The notes beneath the pieces were generated by a model. The model saw nothing but the letters and a program-made list of their open reading frames with translations, did not search any database and had not been told where the DNA came from. A stretch of DNA of 64,000 bases from Veillonellaceae bacterium DNF00626 (GTDB lineage Bacteria > Bacillota > Negativicutes > Veillonellales > Dialisteraceae): the NCBI GenBank assembly GCA_001553355.1, contig KQ960876.1, forward strand, positions 62,001-126,000. Reading direction: 5' to 3'. Shown piece by piece: positions 47,496 to 56,249 of this stretch; position 1 is the first letter of the stretch, and each line of letters begins with the position of its first letter. The translations under genes and the position numbers were made by a program.

Positions 47496-48619
47496 AAATA
47501 ACCCATAGGATCGACAGCTTCACCATTTCTCCGAACTTCAAAATGACAATGCGGCCCGGTAGAATACCCTGTAGATCCGGAATAAGCAATCACTTGTCCT
47601 TGTGAAACAGTCTGTCCTTCTGATACCGCCACTGATGTATTGTGTCCATATAATGTCTGCAATCCGTTTCCGTGGTCAATAATCACCGCATTACCATAGC
47701 CACCGCACCAGCCTGCCAAAATAACCGTACCGCCATCAGCCGCATGAATAGGTGTATTATAATCTACTCCAATATCAATTCCGGAATGATAAATGGTCGT
47801 ACCAAAAATCGGATGTGTACGATAACCAAAAGGCGATGTAATAGGTCCATTGCATGGCCAAATAAATGTACCGTTGCCATGAACAATTTGATCACTTCCG
47901 GAATTCTGCTGCATGCGAGATTGAATCATTTGACGAATTTCATTACTGCGTGCAATTAAATCTGCTTCCATTTGTTTCGCTGCATCTTGCTGTGTTCTGG
48001 CATGCGCTAATACACGCTGTTGTTCTGCTTTTTTTGCTTTCACTTCATCCTGTACTTTTTGTGCTTCCGATGCTAATTCGTCAAGACGAGCTTTTTCTTT
48101 TTCAATTTCTACTTTTTTGGCTTCAATAGCTGCTTTTCTTTGTTGTATTTCTTGTATCAAGTTAAAATCTGAACGAATAATGCGTTTTAATAATTCCAAA
48201 CGATTGGCAAAATCACTAAAACTATTTGCTCCTAAGATAACTTCTATATAGCTAAGTTGACCATGCATATAAATAACACGCACTCTTTTATTTAAAATGG
48301 CTTGTCTTGCACGTAATTGAACTTCTGCTTTCTGTATTTCTTCTTGCAACTGTTTTATTTGAAGATTGACTTGATCTTGCTCTTTTTTAATAGCTTGCAG
48401 TTTGCGCGTAGCCTCATCTAATTCAGCTTGAATGGCTTTTAATTTTTCTGTAATATCTGTAATAATAGCTTGCCAACTTGCTTGTGTCGAACGAGATTCA
48501 TCAATTTGTCCTTGAACATCCTGTAATTCATTATCTAAATCATCAGCCGTAGATAAATAAGTAGGAGAAAGTAATAAGGAAACAGCCAATAATGCAGATA
48601 CGTATCGATTATATTTCAT
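47492..48619 (-). CDS. EnvC-like murein hydrolase activator or M23 endopeptidase
   Basis: The 375-residue protein has a signal peptide, a long coiled coil from about 25 to 245 (LQDVQGQIDESRSTQASWQ...), and a C-terminal M23 (LytM) domain. The metal ligands HSGIDIGVD and GPHCHFEVR are intact, so it may be catalytic, unlike E. coli EnvC. It directly follows ftsX, as expected for a hydrolase gated by FtsEX. The C-terminus ends soon after the catalytic motif. Confidence 0.93.
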   Translation of the reverse strand: MKYNRYVSALLAVSLLLSPTYLSTADDLDNELQDVQGQIDESRSTQASWQAIITDITEKLKAIQAELDEATRKLQAIKKEQDQVNLQIKQLQEEIQKAEVQLRARQAILNKRVRVIYMHGQLSYIEVILGANSFSDFANRLELLKRIIRSDFNLIQEIQQRKAAIEAKKVEIEKEKARLDELASEAQKVQDEVKAKKAEQQRVLAHARTQQDAAKQMEADLIARSNEIRQMIQSRMQQNSGSDQIVHGNGTFIWPCNGPITSPFGYRTHPIFGTTIYHSGIDIGVDYNTPIHAADGGTVILAGWCGGYGNAVIIDHGNGLQTLYGHNTSVAVSEGQTVSQGQVIAYSGSTGYSTGPHCHFEVRRNGEAVDPMGYL

Positions 48620-48621
48620 AG

Positions 48622-49515
48622 TTATACCTTCATATATTTACGCAATGAAATGGCACTCCCCAACGCACCGATAATAATTCCTGCTGCCAAAAGGAAAATC
48701 GCCACATGTACTATAAATGGATACATCGCTAAAAGTGGTATAAATACCAATCCCGCATTATGTATTTCTTCTTGAATCATTCGATAACAAAGCCAAAGAA
48801 GGATAGAAGATATACCTGAACCAATAAATCCGATGACCATCCCTTCAAACAGAAATGGCCAACGAACAAATCCATTAGTAGCTCCTACATATTTCATAAT
48901 TTGAATTTCTCTCCGTCGGGCAAACACAGTCAGTCTGATAGTATTAGAGATAATAAACAGTTCCGCAGCCGCTAAAAAGAGAATTAAAATAATACCGCTT
49001 ATACGTATAAACTGTGCCACACGATAGAGTTGTTCAACAATTTCTTGCCCATATTGAACATCATCTACTTGGGGATATTTTTTTACCAAATTGACAGCAT
49101 CTTGTAACTGATCCGGTGACTGAAATGAAATTTTATAAGAAGCCGGCAAAGGATTCCCATTCATCGAGTCTAAAAGAGCAGCTTGATCACCCATGCTTTC
49201 ACGAAAATTTGCCAAAGCTTGATCTTTGTTGGTAAAAGAAATTCCTTTTAACCCATTCAGCTGTTTTAATTGTTTTCCCACTGCCATCACGTCATCTGTC
49301 TTAATTCCGTCCTTCAAGTAAACGGTCATTTCTACCTGACTTTCCAAATAAGTTGCCATATGATTGATATTCAAAACAGCACTAAGAAAGGCTCCTAAAA
49401 TGAACATAGACAGCGTTACGGTCAAAATAGATGCTACTGCCATAAAACGATTTCTCACAAGAGAAGTCACTGTTTCGCGTAAAAAATAACAAAGAGAGCT
49501 ACACATGTAAATCAT
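48622..49515 (-). CDS. ftsX: Cell division protein FtsX
   Basis: The 297-residue permease-like protein has four membrane helices, with the large extracytoplasmic loop after helix 1 (VEMTVYLKDGIKTDDVMAVGKQL) and the FtsX motif FARRREIQIMKYVGATNGFVRWPF. Together with FtsE it transmits ATP hydrolysis to a septal peptidoglycan hydrolase. It overlaps ftsE by 17 bases. An ATG nine bases further down is an alternative start. Confidence 0.95.
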   Translation of the reverse strand: MIYMCSSLCYFLRETVTSLVRNRFMAVASILTVTLSMFILGAFLSAVLNINHMATYLESQVEMTVYLKDGIKTDDVMAVGKQLKQLNGLKGISFTNKDQALANFRESMGDQAALLDSMNGNPLPASYKISFQSPDQLQDAVNLVKKYPQVDDVQYGQEIVEQLYRVAQFIRISGIILILFLAAAELFIISNTIRLTVFARRREIQIMKYVGATNGFVRWPFLFEGMVIGFIGSGISSILLWLCYRMIQEEIHNAGLVFIPLLAMYPFIVHVAIFLLAAGIIIGALGSAISLRKYMKV

Positions 49516-50185
49516 ACTCTCCTTTCTTCACATCACCGACGATATGGCCTTCTTCTATACTGACCACTCGTTTATGCATGGAATTAACTAAGTCCTTATT
49601 ATGTGTCACCATAATAATAGTCGTTCCCATATGATTAATTTCATTAAAAAGCTTCATGATATCTTCTGACGTAGACGGATCTAAATTCCCTGTGGGTTCG
49701 TCAGCGATAAGCAATATAGGTTGATTAACTAAAGCGCGGGCAATTGCCACTCTTTGCTGTTCACCACCGGATAACTTCGAGGGAAATTCTTTTGCTTTAT
49801 TACGAAGTCCTACTAGATCAAGTACCCGATTTACTTTTTCTTTAATAGCGTTTGTTTTAGCTCCGGTAACGCGCAAGACGAATGCTATATTTTCAAATAC
49901 AGTTTTCTCGGTCAGTAATCGAAAGTCTTGAAATACAATACCCAAGGTGCGTCTATAATATGGTACTTTTGCAGCTTTCATCTCATTTATTTTTACACCA
50001 TCGACAATAATGTCTCCTTTGTCCGGCACAAGTTCGTGGGTAATTATCTTCACAAAAGTAGATTTACCTGCTCCACTGGCTCCTACAACAAAGACAAACT
50101 CTCCTTTGTCTATATGAATATTAATATTGCTCAACGCTGTATGTCGTGCGTCATATCGCAAAGAAACATCGCTAAAAGTAATCAT
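49499..50185 (-). CDS. ftsE: Cell division ATP-binding protein FtsE
   Basis: The 228-residue ABC ATPase has Walker A GASGAGKST at residues 35-43, the signature [15 protein letters not shown], Walker B with ADEPTGNLDP, and the Asp-containing switch. The ATG at 50183-50185 follows AAAGGAAG, although the spacing is 10 bases; a TTG upstream overlaps the preceding gene. It partners ftsX. Confidence 0.95.
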   Translation of the reverse strand: MITFSDVSLRYDARHTALSNINIHIDKGEFVFVVGASGAGKSTFVKIITHELVPDKGDIIVDGVKINEMKAAKVPYYRRTLGIVFQDFRLLTEKTVFENIAFVLRVTGAKTNAIKEKVNRVLDLVGLRNKAKEFPSKLSGGEQQRVAIARALVNQPILLIADEPTGNLDPSTSEDIMKLFNEINHMGTTIIMVTHNKDLVNSMHKRVVSIEEGHIVGDVKKGEYDLHV

Positions 50186-50189
50186 CTTA

Positions 50190-51125
50190 TTATGACTTCC
50201 TTTCAATCAACTTTATAGATTCTTCCATGATATGTTCTTCTGTCAATCCGTATTTTTCAAGTAATTCGTCAGCTTTCCCTGATTCACCAAATGTATCATT
50301 GGTACCAATCATTGCCATCGGCACCGGATGCGATTGACAAACTACCTCTGCCACAGCACCGCCCAGGCCTCCATGAATAGTATGCTCTTCGCAGGTAATA
50401 ATGGCACCGGTTTTCTTTGCTGATTCAATAATTAACTCTTTATCAATAGGTTTAATAGAACTCATATTAATCACACGAGCTGACAGATTTTTTTCTTCTA
50501 AATGTTTCGCTGCCATTAAAGCTTTCGCTACCATAATTCCACATGCAATGATAGTCACATCTGTTCCTTCTTTTAATATGGTTCCTTTCCCCGGAATAAA
50601 TTCCATATTTTCAGGCATAATATCTTCGCACTTTGCGCGCCCCATACGGATATACACCGGGCCTTTATAATTGGCTGCCCAAGTAACAGCAGCTGTTGTC
50701 TCCGCTGCATCAGCAGGCACAATAACTGTCATATTTGGCAATACACGCATAAGCGCCACATCTTCCAGCATCTGATGTGTTGCCCCATCTTCCCCTACCG
50801 TTAATCCCGCATGAGTAACTGCTATTTTTACATTTAAATTAGGATAACAAATAGAATTTCGTATTTGTTCATAAGCTCGTCCTGCGCCAAATACAGCAAA
50901 TGTAGATGCAAAAGGAATCTTCCCGGATGCGGCCAACCCTGCTGCTACACCCATCATATTCGCTTCAGCTATTCCCGTATTAAAAAAACGATGAGGAAAG
51001 GCTTTAGCAAATATGGCTGTCTTGGTAGATGAAGATAAATCTGCATCCAAAACCACAATATCCGGATTTTTTGCCCCTAATTCTTTTAATATTTCGCCAT
51101 ATGCATCACGTGTCGCTTTTCCCAT
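50190..51125 (-). CDS. Transketolase C-terminal subunit
   Basis: The 311-residue protein covers the pyrimidine-binding and C-terminal transketolase domains, with RFFNTGIAEANMMGVAAGLA and THAGLTVGEDGATHQMLEDVALMR. Combined with the N-terminal subunit encoded just upstream, it forms a split transketolase of the pentose phosphate pathway. It follows that gene after 2 bases, and the ftsE start is 5 bases away on the other side. Confidence 0.94.
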   Translation of the reverse strand: MGKATRDAYGEILKELGAKNPDIVVLDADLSSSTKTAIFAKAFPHRFFNTGIAEANMMGVAAGLAASGKIPFASTFAVFGAGRAYEQIRNSICYPNLNVKIAVTHAGLTVGEDGATHQMLEDVALMRVLPNMTVIVPADAAETTAAVTWAANYKGPVYIRMGRAKCEDIMPENMEFIPGKGTILKEGTDVTIIACGIMVAKALMAAKHLEEKNLSARVINMSSIKPIDKELIIESAKKTGAIITCEEHTIHGGLGGAVAEVVCQSHPVPMAMIGTNDTFGESGKADELLEKYGLTEEHIMEESIKLIERKS

Positions 51126-51127
51126 AA

Positions 51128-51958
51128 TTACGCCTCCAATGCCTTTATAAATTCTTCACATTGTTCTTTCGTCGGTGCTTTGCCATGCCATTCTGCCTTA
51201 TCTTCTATGGCCGGAATGCCTTTACCTTTTATCGTCTTCATCACAATCATTGTTGGCTTTTCCTTGACTTCTTTAGCTTCCATAATTGCACAATGCAATT
51301 CATTCATATCGTGACCATTTACTTCAATAGTATGCCAACCAAAAGCTGTAAATTTTTCTAAAATAGGAAGTGAAGACATAACTTGGGTAATCTGTCCATC
51401 AATTTGTAATCCATTATTATCAACAAAAGCAATGAGATTATCTAAATGATAATGTGCCGCATACATAGCGGCTTCCCAAATTTGTCCTTCTTCTATTTCA
51501 CCATCACCTAAAATAGCGTAAGTATACCAATCAGCTTTATCTATTTTTGCTGCAAGTGCCATACCACAAGCAGCACTAAAACCTTGCCCCAATGATCCGG
51601 TAGTCATATCAACCCCGGGTGTATGTTTCATATCGGGATGCCCTTGCAGCATATGATTCACTTGTCGCAAATGCTTCAATTCCTCTTTGGGAAAATACCC
51701 TTTTTCTGCTAATGTCGCATAAAGCGCCGGTGCACAATGTCCCTTGGATAGTACCAACCTATCTCTATCAGCTTTTTTCGGATGTTTCGGATCTACATTC
51801 ATCTCCTCAAAAAAGAGCAATGGGATAATATCCGCCGCCGATAAAGAACCTCCGGGATGTCCTGAATTTGCTTCGGTAATGGATTTTATGATCTCAATGC
51901 GTATTTGTCTTGCCTTCTCTTTTAAAAATTCCAACTTTTCATTACTTAGATTGTTCAT
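51128..51958 (-). CDS. Transketolase N-terminal subunit
   Basis: The 276-residue protein holds the thiamine diphosphate-binding domain, with SGHPGGSLSAADI, LSKGHCAPALYA and the TPP motif LGDGEIEEGQIWEAA. It completes the split transketolase with the next gene. It lies one base after csaB. Split forms are common in Bacillota; why it sits in an envelope operon is not clear. Confidence 0.94.
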   Translation of the reverse strand: MNNLSNEKLEFLKEKARQIRIEIIKSITEANSGHPGGSLSAADIIPLLFFEEMNVDPKHPKKADRDRLVLSKGHCAPALYATLAEKGYFPKEELKHLRQVNHMLQGHPDMKHTPGVDMTTGSLGQGFSAACGMALAAKIDKADWYTYAILGDGEIEEGQIWEAAMYAAHYHLDNLIAFVDNNGLQIDGQITQVMSSLPILEKFTAFGWHTIEVNGHDMNELHCAIMEAKEVKEKPTMIVMKTIKGKGIPAIEDKAEWHGKAPTKEQCEEFIKALEA

Positions 51959-51959
51959 C

Positions 51960-53054
51960 TTACCCCTCCTTGGAATGACTGATTTCCTTTAATATTTCCA
52001 TAGTTACACGAGCTTTTTCTCTGAGTTCATCCACTTTTGACCAATCATATACTTCGGGATTTTGCGCTAACATCTTTTTCGATTCTTCATACAATTTATC
52101 CGCGTTAAAATTTTCTATTATAAATATGGATTCTTTCCCCCAAGAGTGAAGGAAATTATCAATTTTAGGGTCATAGGAAATACCAATAGCCGGGATATGC
52201 ATAAGCGCCGCAAAAATCAAAGCATGTAATCGGATTCCAATAAGCATATCAAAATTTCCGATAAGAGACATCAATGTTTCTGTATCATAAGCTTCTTTCA
52301 AAATATATGTATCCGGTAACCCCTGAGCATATTCACAAACCGTCTTATAATCTTCCGGATACTGCATAGGAATAAACACAAATGCATATTCATGATTTTT
52401 ATTAAGTTTCTCCATGTATACATTTAATTTGTCCATCCACATATCGGTATCCAACCAACGTCTCACGGATATACCTATAATCTTTTTTTCTAAAGAAACT
52501 CCATATCTTTCTAATATATTTTGTCCTTTTATTTTGGAAACGGGTTCTAAAGACAAAACTGAATCAGCCGTACAATAGATTCTATTTCTTACACCTAACT
52601 CTTTCAAAAACTTTTTGGATTCTTCATCACGCACCGTAATAGCAGAAACATGATCCAACACAATTTTCAATATATATTGAACCCATCGATGTTTTACCGG
52701 TCCAATGCCTTGAGAATAAAGAAATACCTTATTTCTGAAAAAGATTCCACAAACAATAATACTTAGATAATACATTAAGCTTTTCCAACTGGTCACATCT
52801 TGTAATAAACTTCCGCCTCCGCTGATAAGCAGCGATGATCGACACAATTTCTTTATAATTCCCAAACCATCAAAGCGTGAGACTGCATGTACGTGAAAAA
52901 CATCTGCTGTTCTTTTAGGGTCCCCGGAAATTACCGTAATATTCGGATTGGTGAAATGAGTTTCTAACGTTTTAAGTATAGCAAAGAGCATCGCCTCATC
53001 ACCGGCATTATTAAATCCATAATATCCGGAAATCACTATATTATTATTTTTCAT
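51960..53054 (-). CDS. csaB: Polysaccharide pyruvyl transferase CsaB
   Basis: The 364-residue protein has the pyruvyl transferase N-terminal motif GYYGFNNAGDEAMLFAI and GIGPVKHRW in the middle, and MLIGIRLHALIFAALMHIPAIGISYDPKI near the C-terminus, all features of CsaB. It adds pyruvate to cell-wall polymers, which usually provides the docking ligand for SLH-domain surface proteins. It overlaps the DUF5693 gene by 11 bases. Confidence 0.92.
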   Translation of the reverse strand: MKNNNIVISGYYGFNNAGDEAMLFAILKTLETHFTNPNITVISGDPKRTADVFHVHAVSRFDGLGIIKKLCRSSLLISGGGSLLQDVTSWKSLMYYLSIIVCGIFFRNKVFLYSQGIGPVKHRWVQYILKIVLDHVSAITVRDEESKKFLKELGVRNRIYCTADSVLSLEPVSKIKGQNILERYGVSLEKKIIGISVRRWLDTDMWMDKLNVYMEKLNKNHEYAFVFIPMQYPEDYKTVCEYAQGLPDTYILKEAYDTETLMSLIGNFDMLIGIRLHALIFAALMHIPAIGISYDPKIDNFLHSWGKESIFIIENFNADKLYEESKKMLAQNPEVYDWSKVDELREKARVTMEILKEISHSKEG

Positions 53055-55077
53055 AGCAATCTCCCAAATATTTTGTCATCTTCGTAATAAGTATCGTGCC
53101 TACAAGAACGATTACGGCTACAATAGTCCCCACTGCCAAGCCATCAATACCTCGTATGAAGCTTAATATAAATGGACTACGCATATGTGCAAAAGTTTCC
53201 ACTATTGACCCTTGCCCTACTGTGACAGCTACAATCAACAAATAATGAATAATTTGCGGCCATTTTCTATATAATGCCGCTAAAGAAAGAAATACAGCCG
53301 GATGCCCTAAGAGAAATTCCTTTTCCCGTGGTCGTGCATACATGATAGATTCTAAAAAGCGACGTAAAACTATTTCGAAATGCGGTACCGGTGCACCATT
53401 ATTACCACTTCGACCGACAAAAACAAATCCGGCTACTCCTAAAACACCCAACAAGACTAATAGTCCAAGCTTAATGTCTACTTGACAGAATTTTTTCACA
53501 AAACGAATAAAGTCATGACCATCTGATACAGATTTTCCAAAGAAAGGGAATCTTTGTATGTATATCAGAGAAATAAAGATAATTGGCAGTACAAAAGTTA
53601 ATTTCACGCCACGGAAAATCTCCATTTCCAAAAGAAATCTGATATCACTCAATAGCCCACTAACATAAAGCGCCCCTATAAGTGAAAAAGCGCCGCAAAT
53701 CCAAAGTAAAATCACTGACTCGCCAAAAATCCCCATATAGCCACGTGATTGATATGCTTCTTTCTTTCGCTTCAAACAATAATCAATAAATAATGTAACC
53801 ACAATAACCGGTGTCGTCACAGCACAAACTAGAGCCAATAATTGAGTAGTCAACGTCGCATGAACACCGAAAAACATCAATTCAAATAATATGACCGCTA
53901 AAATTTCTATGGGCCAAACATATTTCCCTACATAGGGAATAAGTAAAATAAGAAACCATACGCCCATAGAGACAGCCCCAGCGATAGCTACAGATTTCAT
54001 GATTTGATTAGGAAAGTATGCTTCCATTACAGACGCCTTTCCAACCGAGAAACCATGATTCTCTATGCGATTTGTTACATCAGAAATATAAGCCGCATTT
54101 GTTTCCGATAAAGTATGACCACCTGTCGCAAATTTATAAGAAGGGAATAAATTCAACCTTATATTTCTTTCGATGGTACTGATGTAAAAACGAGATGCTG
54201 CTTCTTTCGGATCAATTTTAATTAATTCATCTTTAGACATCGCATATGCACGAACTGCTTGATAATTCGATTGTTTAGCTAAATCTACGATACCTGCCTG
54301 TTTTTCAAACCCTAACTGACTTTGTGCCTCAACCAAAGCAATAGGAATATGTCTTTTCTTTAATTCATTGGCAACATAGCCCAAATGTTCTTTATACCCT
54401 AAAACTTCTTTCCCCTGAAATAATACAGCACTAATATGGTCAGATGAATCCACTACCGCCAAAAAATTATCAATCCACTCTTTCGTAATATGAGGTTCAT
54501 TATGCGGACGTAAAACTAAATATAGCCCACTTTTTTCAGCGTCCTTCACAGTGGACACAAAAATACCTAATGGCATAGTTAAAAACCGGTGATAACTGGC
54601 ATTCACTTCAATAGTTTCGATGCCATCAAGCGTCACCATTCGTATATCATCAGATCCAAGAAGATGGAATAAATTTTTCTTTAATTCCTCAAAATAAGAA
54701 CGATCTGTCGCAACAAGCGTCGGCTGAATATAAATTTTATTCGTAGAAATATTCTCACCATACTCATGATACTTTATCATCATCTCAGAACCACGATACA
54801 CTAAAACATGACCATGATTCATCAATTTTTCCAAAGTTTCGTCATAAACAGCCAGTGAAGTAATTCCACTTTTTTTGTATAAAGAAAATAGATGCTCCAT
54901 GGAAGTATGTTCTACAGAAGCACTTTCTACGATATTATTATAATCATAAACCATCTCTACTGTTGTGGCATTTTTCTCCACATGATAGCGTTCCCATGAA
55001 ATATATCCACACACCAATGCGCCCAAAAGAATCAAAAAGGCTAACACTTTCAATGCCGTATTCTCTACTTTTATCAT
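53044..55077 (-). CDS. DUF5693 family membrane protein
   Basis: The 677-residue protein has an N-terminal membrane helix, then a large extracytoplasmic region to about residue 345 with NYQAVRAYAMSKDELIKIDPKEAASRFY. About nine membrane helices follow to the C-terminus (VSMGVWFLILLIPYVGKYVWP and onwards). It matches DUF5693, often encoded next to csaB. Its function is unknown; it may be a flippase or ligase-like partner for the wall polymer CsaB acts on, which is inference from position. Confidence 0.85.
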   Translation of the reverse strand: MIKVENTALKVLAFLILLGALVCGYISWERYHVEKNATTVEMVYDYNNIVESASVEHTSMEHLFSLYKKSGITSLAVYDETLEKLMNHGHVLVYRGSEMMIKYHEYGENISTNKIYIQPTLVATDRSYFEELKKNLFHLLGSDDIRMVTLDGIETIEVNASYHRFLTMPLGIFVSTVKDAEKSGLYLVLRPHNEPHITKEWIDNFLAVVDSSDHISAVLFQGKEVLGYKEHLGYVANELKKRHIPIALVEAQSQLGFEKQAGIVDLAKQSNYQAVRAYAMSKDELIKIDPKEAASRFYISTIERNIRLNLFPSYKFATGGHTLSETNAAYISDVTNRIENHGFSVGKASVMEAYFPNQIMKSVAIAGAVSMGVWFLILLIPYVGKYVWPIEILAVILFELMFFGVHATLTTQLLALVCAVTTPVIVVTLFIDYCLKRKKEAYQSRGYMGIFGESVILLWICGAFSLIGALYVSGLLSDIRFLLEMEIFRGVKLTFVLPIIFISLIYIQRFPFFGKSVSDGHDFIRFVKKFCQVDIKLGLLVLLGVLGVAGFVFVGRSGNNGAPVPHFEIVLRRFLESIMYARPREKEFLLGHPAVFLSLAALYRKWPQIIHYLLIVAVTVGQGSIVETFAHMRSPFILSFIRGIDGLAVGTIVAVIVLVGTILITKMTKYLGDCYEK

Positions 55078-55098
55078 TTCGTTTCTTCCTGCTGCCTC

Positions 55099-56215
55099 TT
55101 ATCTTTCCGCAAATTTTTTGTACTTCAAATAGCCTTGAATAAACGGATTCAAATCTCCATCCATTACCCCTTGTATATTTCCGGTTTCTACCGCCGTGCG
55201 ATTATCTTTCACGAGAGTATACGGCTGAAATACATAGGAACGGATCTGACTTCCCCACTCAATAGCCTGCTGATCGCCTTCAATCCCTTTTTTCATTTGC
55301 TCATGTTTCTGCATTTCCAATTCAAATAGTTTTGCCCTAAGTAACCTCAAACACTGTTCTTTATTTTGGAATTGAGAACGCTCGTTTTGACAAGCCGCTA
55401 CAATACCGGTCGGGATATGTGTCATTCGCACCGCAGAACTGGTTTTATTAATATGCTGTCCGCCGGCGCCACTGGAGCGATAATAATCTATACGCACATC
55501 AGACATATTTAAATTAATATCTATATCATCACTAATTTCCGGCATGACATCCACAGCAGAAAAAGAAGTATGCCGCCGTTTTGCTGCATCAAAAGGAGAA
55601 ATACGAACCAAGCGATGTACGCCTTTTTCAGATTTTAATAATCCATAAGCAAATTTCCCTTTTACCATATATTCTGCACTCTTTATGCCTGCTTCATCCC
55701 CCGGAAGCATATTTAATTCTTCTAAAACAAATCCCTCTGATTCTGCCCATTTCATATACATACGAATAAGCATCTCTGTCCAATCTTGCGCTTCTGTACC
55801 ACCGGCACCGGCATGAAAAGTAATAATAGCGTTATTGGCATCATATTTTTCATTAAGGAGTAATTCTATTTCTTTCTTATCCAAAATCTCCTTTATTTCC
55901 TTTATTTCTGCTGCCAACTCACTTTCCATATCCTGATCGTTTTCCTCCAGTGCCATATCCAAAAGTTCTTTCATCCCTTCGGCACGAGCAAACAACCGAG
56001 TATAAGTGTCATAAGCCTCTTTCGCTTCTGTCGCTTTCTGTGATATTTCTTTTGCTTTATCTGCATGATTCCAAAAATCGGGATCACTCATTTGCACATC
56101 ATAACTTCTTATTTTTTCCTTCAACTGAGGTAAGTCAAAGTGAATCCCTTATTTCTTTTTCATGTTGCAATAATTCTGTCAATGTCTTTTTCAAGTCTTC
56201 CAGCACTACATTCAT
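55099..56215 (-). CDS. prfB: Peptide chain release factor 2, with programmed +1 frameshift
   Basis: Translation begins at ATG 56213-56215 and reaches CTT TGA C at 56140-56134 after 26 codons. A +1 slip at the TGA (56135-56137) continues the frame for 345 residues, 371 in total. The short AGGGATTCA upstream of CTT resembles the internal Shine-Dalgarno of E. coli prfB. The downstream part has the RF2 anticodon-like SPF (RISPFDAAKRRHTSF) and GGQ in RSSGAGGQHINK. RF2 terminates at UGA and UAA and thus autoregulates the shift. It starts 34 bases after secA and heads prfB-DUF5693-csaB-tkt-ftsEX-envC-ctpA. Confidence 0.95.
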
Positions 56216-56249
56216 CTCTCTTTCATTATCGAATTTTCAATTTATCATC

